Shown here piece after piece: positions 53,464-58,854 of a stretch of DNA of 58,854 nt. The position numbers and the translations under genes were made by a program. The notes below the pieces were generated by a model, which was given only the letters and a program-made list of their open reading frames with translations, ran no database searches and was not told the DNA's origin. Where the stretch lies: the NCBI RefSeq assembly GCF_000312305.1, contig NZ_HE999444.1:446904-505757 (forward strand). Direction: 5' to 3'. Every line of letters starts with the position of its first letter. Within the stretch, counting starts at the first letter, position 1. This DNA comes from Prevotella conceptionensis 9403948. GTDB taxonomy: Bacteria > Bacteroidota > Bacteroidia > Bacteroidales > Bacteroidaceae.

Positions 53464-53875
53464 CTTTGCGGCCTTTGATCACGTAGTTGGTTACTTGTAC
53501 CGAGCAAACCAGTTCGCCTGCTGTGTTTCTGATTTCTACCAGCCATTGGTGTAGCGTTCGTCCCTTGTGCAAGATGTGTGCCGTTGCGGTTACGGTATCG
53601 CCTTCTTCAACGGCGATGAGGTGGCTCCCGCTAACGTTGATGCCCACGCTTATCTTGCCCGGACACAGTGCTAGCGAACCAACGCCCGCTAGATTTTCGG
53701 CCAAGGCTAGCGATGCACCGCCGCTAAGAAACCCGAAAGGTTGCCTGTTGCGCTCGTCTACCTTCATTCGCGCCATGCATGTGTCGGGTTCGGGGGTGGA
53801 CATAAATTCCATACCCAATGCCGTAGATAGGTTGGGCAACTTGTTTATCCTGTCTTTAATGTGCTCGATGTTCAT
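53456..53875 (-). CDS. menI: Hotdog thioesterase, probable DHNA-CoA thioesterase
   Basis: A 139-aa PaaI/YdiI-type hotdog protein. The catalytic Glu lies in GFLSGGASLALAENLAGVGS (near residue 62), and VGINVSGSHLIAVEEGDTVTATAHILHKGRTLHQWLVEI forms the CoA-binding core (key GINVSGSHL). As first gene of a menF-menD-menB-menC-menE operon it most likely hydrolyses 1,4-dihydroxy-2-naphthoyl-CoA. The gene symbol is inferred from this position. I chose the ATG beginning MNIEHIKDR. Confidence 0.88.
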   Translation of the reverse strand: MNIEHIKDRINKLPNLSTALGMEFMSTPEPDTCMARMKVDERNRQPFGFLSGGASLALAENLAGVGSLALCPGKISVGINVSGSHLIAVEEGDTVTATAHILHKGRTLHQWLVEIRNTAGELVCSVQVTNYVIKGRKDD

Positions 53876-53898
53876 GATGCTTGCTTTTTTTGTTAGTG

Positions 53899-53906
53899 CA
53901 AACTTA
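53899..53906 (-). promoter_or_regulatory. -7 promoter box of the menaquinone operon
   Basis: TAAGTTTG on the minus strand followed by CA matches TAnnTTTG. It ends 24 nt before the menI start. No -33 TTTG. Confidence 0.45.
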
Positions 53907-53941
53907 CACAAAAATGCTGTAAAAATGGCATGAAAAGCAGA

Positions 53942-54012
53942 TTATTAGTTGTTGAGTTTATTGGTTGTTGAGTTTATAAACTCAATAACTCACAACCTAC
54001 TAACCCTCATAA
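53942..54012. repeat. Short 8-bp array with an 18-bp palindrome
   Basis: GTTGAGTTTATTGGTTGTTGAGTT is followed by its own inverted form. TTGAGTTTATAAACTCAA (53968-53985) is a perfect palindrome where the two orientations meet. It lies between divergent genes. Confidence 0.7.
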
Positions 54013-54105
54013 ACTCAATTTAACCCCAATCGATCGTTATGCCGCTTATTAATAATTTTTAGGTTATTTCCTTCGCTTCCTGTCCATCTTTCGTTTGCTT
54101 GTCGG

Positions 54106-54172
54106 GCATCTTGCCTGTCTTATTCTCTTGACGTAACCCGCTACACCTTCAAGAATAAGGCAGGCAAGATGC
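54106..54172. repeat. Long inverted repeat, about 24-bp stem
   Basis: Left arm 54106-54131 (GCATCTTGCCTGTCTTATTC, then TCTTGA) pairs with right arm 54149-54172 (TCAAGAATAAGGCAGGCAAG, then ATGC), with one G-T pair and a 2-nt bulge. The loop is 17 nt. It lies between divergent genes, so it is not a gene-end terminator. It may be a miniature inverted-repeat element or an RNA hairpin. Confidence 0.85.
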
Positions 54173-54291
54173 TCAACAATCAATCAAAATCTGCACAGAA
54201 TCTAGCGACCGATTTGGGTTTAATTGTATCGCGAACCTTGTGCGAACGGCTTTTTATTCGTATCTTCGTTTGCTAAAAATAAGGAGATACA

Positions 54292-55521
54292 ATGACGGAA
54301 CAATTAAATATAGCAGTGGTTGGCGGTGGTGCGGCAGGATTTTTCGCCGCCATTGCAGCCAAACAAACAAACCCCAAGGCGCGAGTTACGATCTTTGAAC
54401 GCGGACAAAAGGTGCTGGCCAAGGTGCTTGTAACGGGTGGCGGACGTTGCAACCTTACCAATTCGTTTGCACGGATAGGCGACTTGAAACAGGCTTATCC
54501 GCGTGGCGACAAGATGATGAAACGGCTTTTTAACGTATTCGACCACGACGACACATGGCGGTGGTTTGAAGAGCGCGGCGTGAAGTTGCTTACGCAGGAA
54601 GACGAATGCGTGTTTCCCGTGTCGCAATCGGCACAGAGTGTGGTAGACGCCTTAACGAACGAGGCTCGTAGGTTGGGAGTGGAAGTGCGTACAGGGCATG
54701 CGTTAGGGTTGGTGAAACCTTTGCCTAATGGCGACTTGCAGTTGGAGTTTAAGGCGCAAAAGCCGCTTACGTTCAATCGGGTGGCTATCACAACGGGCGG
54801 TTCTCCGCGTGCCGAAGGCTTGCAATATTTGGCTCGTTTGGGGCATGATATTATGCTGCCAGTGCCTTCGCTCTTTACGTTTAACATTGCCGATGCTGCT
54901 TTTAAGGCCTTGATGGGTACGGTGGTAGAGGATGTTACGGTGTCTATTGTTGGCACAAAGCATAAGGCATCGGGTCCATTGCTCGTTACGCATTGGGGTG
55001 CAAGTGGTCCTGCTATACTCAAACTTTCGTCGTATGGTGCGCGTTTTGTGCACGATTGTGGCTATCGTTTCTCTATTGCAGTGAACTGGATTGGGCTAAC
55101 CAACGGCGCATTGGTGGCTGAACACTTGCAAGGTATTGTGGAAAACAACAGGCGAAAGCAGTTGTCGAGCGTGCATCCTTTTGGCTTACCCTCGCGCATG
55201 TGGCTGTATATATTAGACAAGACAGGACTTGGAGCAGAGAAACGATGGGAAGAATTGGGTAAGAAATGTTTGAACAAGCTGGTTGAAACGCTCACTAACG
55301 ACTTGTATAGCATTACGGGCAAAGGGGCGTTTCGCGAGGAGTTTGTTACTTGCGGCGGCGTATCGCTCACGAACATCAACCTCAATACGATGGAAAGTAA
55401 GGTGTGCAAAAACCTATTCTTCGCAGGCGAAGTGCTGGATGTGGATGCTATTACGGGCGGATTTAACTTGCAAGCGGCGTGGACAACGGGCTATGTGGCG
55501 GGTAAAGCGATGGGGGTATGA
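54292..55521 (+). CDS. BaiN/HI0933-family FAD-dependent oxidoreductase
   Basis: A flavoprotein of 409 aa. The FAD Rossmann motif is VVGGGAAGFFAAIAA near residue 8, then KVLVTGGGRCNLTN near residue 46, and the C-terminal FAGEVLDVDAITGGFNLQAAWTTG near residue 375: the HI0933/YhiN family. Some members reduce unsaturated bile acids or other enoates (BaiN). The substrate here is unknown. A purine-rich AAGGAGATACA lies before the ATG, one of few canonical ribosome sites here. It stands alone and is divergent from the menaquinone operon. Confidence 0.92.
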   Translation: MTEQLNIAVVGGGAAGFFAAIAAKQTNPKARVTIFERGQKVLAKVLVTGGGRCNLTNSFARIGDLKQAYPRGDKMMKRLFNVFDHDDTWRWFEERGVKLLTQEDECVFPVSQSAQSVVDALTNEARRLGVEVRTGHALGLVKPLPNGDLQLEFKAQKPLTFNRVAITTGGSPRAEGLQYLARLGHDIMLPVPSLFTFNIADAAFKALMGTVVEDVTVSIVGTKHKASGPLLVTHWGASGPAILKLSSYGARFVHDCGYRFSIAVNWIGLTNGALVAEHLQGIVENNRRKQLSSVHPFGLPSRMWLYILDKTGLGAEKRWEELGKKCLNKLVETLTNDLYSITGKGAFREEFVTCGGVSLTNINLNTMESKVCKNLFFAGEVLDVDAITGGFNLQAAWTTGYVAGKAMGV

Positions 55522-55609
55522 ATTGATAAGTTGAGTTGTTAACTCGGAGCCGTCTTGACTTTTAGTCTCTATAAATTGAGAGGAGTGCAGGACAAGTCAA
55601 CACACTGCC

Positions 55610-55682
55610 TTATAAACTCACGAAAGCCCAACAACTCCCGAATACATCAACTCGCAAACTCATCAACTCACAAACTTAAATT
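55610..55682. repeat. 8-bp array flanking copy E
   Basis: Units such as CAACTCGCAAACTCATCAACTCACAAACTT, the reverse-strand form of GTGAGTTG. Just upstream, CTTTTAGTCTCTATAAATTGAGAG (55558-55581) resembles CTTTTAGTCTTTCTACAAATTGAGAG near 32.32 kb. Confidence 0.72.
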
Positions 55683-55689
55683 GTTATCT

Positions 55690-56335
55690 TTTATTTTACA
55701 ATGTCACTCTGTTTTTCGCTCCGTTCTAGCGAAAATGTTGGTTAAAAAGTAGGTAAAAAGCCACTTTTTCTAGTCTGTCACACCTTGGTGTTTGTCGATT
55801 TTTAAGCCTAGAACCTGCATTTTGCACCATTTTGCCTTTCTAGTTTGGTTGCCAACTCGTATTTTTTCAACTCCAATTTCCCACTTTTAGCCCCTAAAAT
55901 CCTACTTTTTAACGACTATTTCGCCCTTTTCAGCCATGTTTTTCATGGTTCGAAGAGGTTTTGTTTATACAATTGCTGTGGATATTTATGCTTTTCGCCT
56001 CGCATTTAGCAGCATTTTGCACTGCGTTTAGCACCAAAATGCGTTGCGTTTAGCACCAAAATGCACTGCATTTAGCACCAAAACGCACTGCGTTTAGCGG
56101 CATATTGCAGTGCATTTAGCATCAAAACGCACTGCATTTAGCGGCAAATCGCCCCAAAACGGGTGCAAATGGCGGTGTCTTTAAATAAATATTCATTTTG
56201 CCCATTCGCATGCTAACCCCTTTTTTGCATCAAAAAGAACTTTCGCGAGAATCGATTATTTGCAGCAAGGTTGGCGGGTGGTGAGCAGAAAGGGCACTCA
56301 TAATGTTAAAATTCTTACTAAAAATTAGACAAGGA
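55690..56335. repeat. Large dispersed non-coding element, copy E
   Basis: Same orientation as copy A and colinear with it from TTCTAGCGAAAATG to GGGCACTCATAATGTTAAAAT. It lies between convergent genes. Only a remnant of the 16-bp array (TAGACAAGGAGAG) follows. The next ~135 bases hold nothing recognisable. Confidence 0.87.
55995..56150. repeat. 22-bp tandem array inside element copy E
   Basis: About seven units close to GCACTGCGTTTAGCACCAAAAC, the reverse-strand form of the units in copies B to D. Confidence 0.86.
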
Positions 56336-56471
56336 GAGATTGTGCCGAAGACGCGTGTGTGGGCAATGGCATGGCAAGCATGTACGCTTTCGACTGCCAG
56401 CGCGATCGGTTGCGGCTCATGCTGCTTACGGACAACTTGCCTGTCCGCTCATTAACTTGCCCATTTACAAT

Positions 56472-56504
56472 AAACGGGATGCAGCCCAAAGGTGCATCCC
56501 GTTT
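56472..56504 (-). terminator. Intrinsic terminator of glyA
   Basis: AAACGGGATGCA (56472-56483) pairs perfectly with TGCATCCCGTTT (56493-56504), a 12-bp stem with a 9-nt loop, 25 nt after the stop. Read on the minus strand it ends in GTTTATTG. Confidence 0.88.
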
Positions 56505-56528
56505 GTAAAACAGTTGTTGCGTACGTGT

Positions 56529-57809
56529 TTAGTAAGCGAAGAGTGGATAGTCTTTCATCTTTTCGTTTACGCGTTGGCGTACGTTGGCGATAGTCGTTTC
56601 GTCGGTTGGGTTGTTCAGAACTTCCTCAATCAGTTCGGCAATAAAGCCCATGAGGTCTTCTTTGGCTCCACGAGTAGTGATGGCAGCCGTGCCCAAGCGG
56701 ATGCCGCTTGTTTGGAAAGCACTGCGTGTATCGAAGGGAACCATGTTCTTATTAACGGTAATGTCCGCAGCAACAAGAGCGTTTTCGGCAACCTTACCCG
56801 TTAGTTCGGGATACTTGTCGCGCAGGTCTACCAGCATAGAGTGGTTGTCTGTTCCACCGCTAACGATGGTGAAACCACGCTTAACAAGCTCTTCGGCCAA
56901 CACTTTCGCATTTTTCTTAACTTGCAAAGCCCACTCCTTAAACTCAGGTTGAAGTGCCTCTTCAAAAGCAACAGCCTTAGCTGCGATGACGTGTTCTAGC
57001 GGTCCACCTTGGATTCCGGGGAACACAGCCGAGTTGAGCAGTTGGCTCATCATCTTTACTTCGCCCTTCGGCGTTTTCTTTCCCCACGGATTTTCAAAGT
57101 CTTTGCCCATAAGGATGATACCACCACGCGGTCCGCGAAGTGTTTTGTGCGTGGTAGAAGTAACGATGTGTGCGTATTTCAACGGGTTCTCCAACAAGCC
57201 AGCGGCAATCAGACCGGCGGGGTGAGCCATGTCAACCATGAAGATGGCACCCACCTTGTCGGCGATGTCGCGCATGCGCTTGTAGTCCCATTCGCGGCTA
57301 TAAGCCGAGCCACCACCGATGATAAGCTTTGGCTTATGTTCCAGCGCAAGGCGTTCCATTTCGTCGTAATCAACGCGCCCAGTTTCCTTGTTGAGGTTGT
57401 AGCCCACGGGGTTGTACAAAATACCCGACGTGTTTACAAGGCTACCGTGGCTAAGGTGTCCGCCGTGTGCAAGGTTCAAACCCATGAAGGTGTCGCCAGG
57501 GTTGAGGCAAGTAAGCAGCACGGCCTCGTTAGCTTGTGCGCCAGAGTGGGGTTGTACGTTGGCAAACTCGGCACCGAACAACTTTTTAATTCGCTCGATG
57601 GCCAGGTTTTCCACCTTGTCAACCACCTCGCAACCGCCGTAATAGCGTTTTGCGGGTAGGCCTTCGGCATACTTGTTGGTTAGATACGACCCCATAGCTT
57701 GCATCACCTGTTCGCTAACGAAGTTCTCCGAGGCAATTAGTTCGATGCCTTTGAGTTGGCGTTGATGCTCATCTTCAATGAGTTTGAAAATTTCTAGGTC
57801 TCTTTTCAT
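56529..57809 (-). CDS. glyA: Serine hydroxymethyltransferase
   Basis: A PLP enzyme (426 aa) that interconverts serine and glycine with tetrahydrofolate. The N-terminal [16 protein letters not shown] near residue 20 and [13 protein letters not shown] near residue 48 are family signatures. The PLP-binding Lys lies in [15 protein letters not shown] near residue 222, and folate-binding residues follow. Full length with nothing missing. It has its own terminator and so appears to be a single-gene unit. Linked only by metabolism to folC in this window. Confidence 0.97.
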   Translation of the reverse strand: MKRDLEIFKLIEDEHQRQLKGIELIASENFVSEQVMQAMGSYLTNKYAEGLPAKRYYGGCEVVDKVENLAIERIKKLFGAEFANVQPHSGAQANEAVLLTCLNPGDTFMGLNLAHGGHLSHGSLVNTSGILYNPVGYNLNKETGRVDYDEMERLALEHKPKLIIGGGSAYSREWDYKRMRDIADKVGAIFMVDMAHPAGLIAAGLLENPLKYAHIVTSTTHKTLRGPRGGIILMGKDFENPWGKKTPKGEVKMMSQLLNSAVFPGIQGGPLEHVIAAKAVAFEEALQPEFKEWALQVKKNAKVLAEELVKRGFTIVSGGTDNHSMLVDLRDKYPELTGKVAENALVAADITVNKNMVPFDTRSAFQTSGIRLGTAAITTRGAKEDLMGFIAELIEEVLNNPTDETTIANVRQRVNEKMKDYPLFAY

Positions 57810-57841
57810 AGTTGAAATTGTTTGTGTTAGTTATTGATTAG

Positions 57842-57865
57842 GGCGTGGTTTCTATGCACCACGCC
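57842..57865 (-). terminator. Hairpin after pyrI
   Basis: GGCGTGGT (57842-57849) pairs with ACCACGCC (57858-57865) around an 8-nt loop, between pyrI and glyA. It lacks a T-tract. Confidence 0.6.
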
Positions 57866-57926
57866 GATGATTAATGTCGTTTTTTCTTGTTATTGGCCTA
57901 TGTGTGTAGGCGTATGGCATGCGTGG

Positions 57927-58388
57927 TTAAACCAGTTGCACCTTGTCTATGGCCTGCTCCATGTCGCAGTAATGGCATTTCAGGGTGCGGCTAATCTTGT
58001 CTACCACGTTGAAAACCGTTTGCATGGGCTCGTTGTTGGTGATACATTTGGGATTGTTGCACCGCACGATGCCTTTGAGTTCGGCAGGCGTTTCCACCTT
58101 CTTTTTCTCGATAACCTCGTAGTCTTTGATGATGTTAAGCACCACATTAGGTGCTACCACCGAGAGGCGCGAAATCTCTTCGTCGGTAAAATACCTGTCT
58201 GTAACCTTAATGATGCCTTTCTTTCCCACCCTTTTCGAGGCATAGTTGTTGCCGATGGTTATGGGTTCGTTAAGTGTTTGCAGTTCGAGCAAGGTTACAA
58301 CCTGAAAGGTTTTGTCGGCAGGAATGTGGTCGATAACGGTTCCGTTTTTGATGGCGGCCACTAGCCGTTCTTTCTTATTTGCACTCAT
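57927..58388 (-). CDS. pyrI: Aspartate carbamoyltransferase regulatory chain
   Basis: The 153-aa protein has the PyrI allosteric domain ([16 protein letters not shown] near residue 18, [15 protein letters not shown] near residue 48) and the C-terminal zinc domain with four Cys in RCNNPKC and CHYC near residues 108-140. It binds CTP or ATP and tunes the catalytic trimers made by PyrB in pyrimidine synthesis. The start overlaps the pyrB stop as ATGA, so subunits are made together. Confidence 0.95.
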   Translation of the reverse strand: MSANKKERLVAAIKNGTVIDHIPADKTFQVVTLLELQTLNEPITIGNNYASKRVGKKGIIKVTDRYFTDEEISRLSVVAPNVVLNIIKDYEVIEKKKVETPAELKGIVRCNNPKCITNNEPMQTVFNVVDKISRTLKCHYCDMEQAIDKVQLV

Positions 58389-58854
58389 TTGATGATGGTT
58401 TTATCGTTTCTCACATCTTCCAGCGTGATGCCTAGCACGTCGCAAAACAGCGCTTGGCGTGCGTAGAGCCCGTTTTGGGCCTGCTGAATGTAGTAGGCGT
58501 GGGGGTTATCGTCTACATCGTAGGCAATTTCGTTTACTCTTGGCAGCGGATGCAGAATGCGCATGTTGTCTTTTACGTTGGTCAACATGTCGTTTCGCAA
58601 TATATACACGTCTTTTACGCGTTCGTATTCCATGAGATCCGAGAACCTTTCCTTTTGCACACGCGTCATATATATAATGTCGGCATCGGCAATCACCTTG
58701 TCGTTAAAGGCCGTATGTTCTTGAAACTTGATGCCGTGGTTTTTGCAATAGAGCTTATACTCGTTGGGCATGGCCAACTCTTTGGGCGCGATGAAATGGA
58801 ACGTGGGGTTGAAATGGCGCATGGCCATGATGAGCGAGTGCACCGTTCGGCCGT
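58385..58854 (-). CDS. pyrB: Aspartate carbamoyltransferase catalytic chain, C-terminal part
   Basis: The gene runs off the right edge of the window. The visible ~155 residues correspond to the second half of the catalytic chain. The frame is open at the edge and starts within the GRTVHSL region. [14 protein letters not shown] near residue 60 and [29 protein letters not shown], near residue 105, hold aspartate-binding residues (key HPLPR and YYIQQA). It catalyses the first committed step of pyrimidine synthesis. The N-terminal carbamoyl-phosphate domain is not visible. Confidence 0.94.
   Translation of the reverse strand, partial: GRTVHSLIMAMRHFNPTFHFIAPKELAMPNEYKLYCKNHGIKFQEHTAFNDKVIADADIIYMTRVQKERFSDLMEYERVKDVYILRNDMLTNVKDNMRILHPLPRVNEIAYDVDDNPHAYYIQQAQNGLYARQALFCDVLGITLEDVRNDKTIIK

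Overview
The window is chromosomal DNA of a Bacteroidota bacterium, most likely Prevotellaceae (Prevotella sensu lato). The evidence is the gene set: BACON-region style DUF1573, DUF4348 and DUF4827 proteins, a UpxY-type antiterminator, pyrB-pyrI, the short MenE, and the neighbour orders ruvX-def-TPR, DHH-DUF4827-glmM, murB-MBL and zapB-like/zapA/rny. It also shows many copies of the Bacteroidota -7 promoter box (TAnnTTTG), several with TTTG 19-20 bp upstream, and few Shine-Dalgarno sites. The species cannot be named from this sequence alone. About 50 protein genes are supported. I saw no tRNA, rRNA, CRISPR array, prophage or transposase gene.

Layout. 0.2-1.6 kb: a lipoprotein gene whose reading frame is broken at an A8 tract, coupled to a small beta-barrel gene. 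3.0-6.8 kb: a plus-strand operon headed by a NusG-like (UpxY-type) antiterminator, followed by MgtC/SapB, nitroreductase, a DUF2520 Rossmann protein, KdsC and Maf. 7.0-11.8 kb: minus strand, TIGR02757 and a galactose operon (galM, sugar MFS, galK), with galM frameshifted. 12.0-16.9 kb: minus strand, ABC-F ATPase, grpE, dnaJ (frameshifted, and with HPD changed to HLD) and folC. 17.3-21.1 kb: plus strand, a CarboxypepD_reg-like protein, a secreted M48 protease and two DUF1266 paralogues. 23-32.2 kb: pheS, DUF4348 lipoprotein, murB, MBL hydrolase, a YtxH/holin-like envelope operon, SPOR lipoprotein, ruvX, def, TPR protein and a macro-like protein. 34.2-42 kb: DUF1573, DHH phosphoesterase, DUF4827, phosphohexomutase (glmM-like), an unknown protein, ZapB-like/ZapA and RNase Y. 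42.1-47.5 kb: aldo/keto reductase, TPR protein, secreted unknown protein and a membrane-barrel-like protein. 47.6-53.9 kb: a menaquinone operon menI-menF-menD-menB-menC-menE. 54.3-58.9 kb: a flavoprotein, glyA, pyrI and the 3' part of pyrB.

The most unusual content is non-coding. A roughly 630-bp element occurs five times (near 2.4, 22.0, 33.1, 43.8 and 56.0 kb), in two orientations. Each copy contains a tandem array of about 22-bp units. Its flanks carry 16-bp and 8-bp periodic arrays. A separate 88-89-bp hairpin-forming repeat occurs nine times between 32.6 and 44.8 kb, singly or as tandem arrays of three and four, and its stem shows compensatory base changes. Long perfect or near-perfect inverted repeats lie near 43.34, 46.6 and 54.1 kb. 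Two genes appear to be transcribed leaderless, because their -7 boxes end only 4-7 nt before the ATG.

Three genes (the first lipoprotein, galM and dnaJ) are each broken by a single-nucleotide indel, while the rest of the frame is clean. This is either a base-level error in the assembly or very recent, possibly reversible, inactivation. The HPD to HLD change in dnaJ cannot be explained by a homopolymer error.
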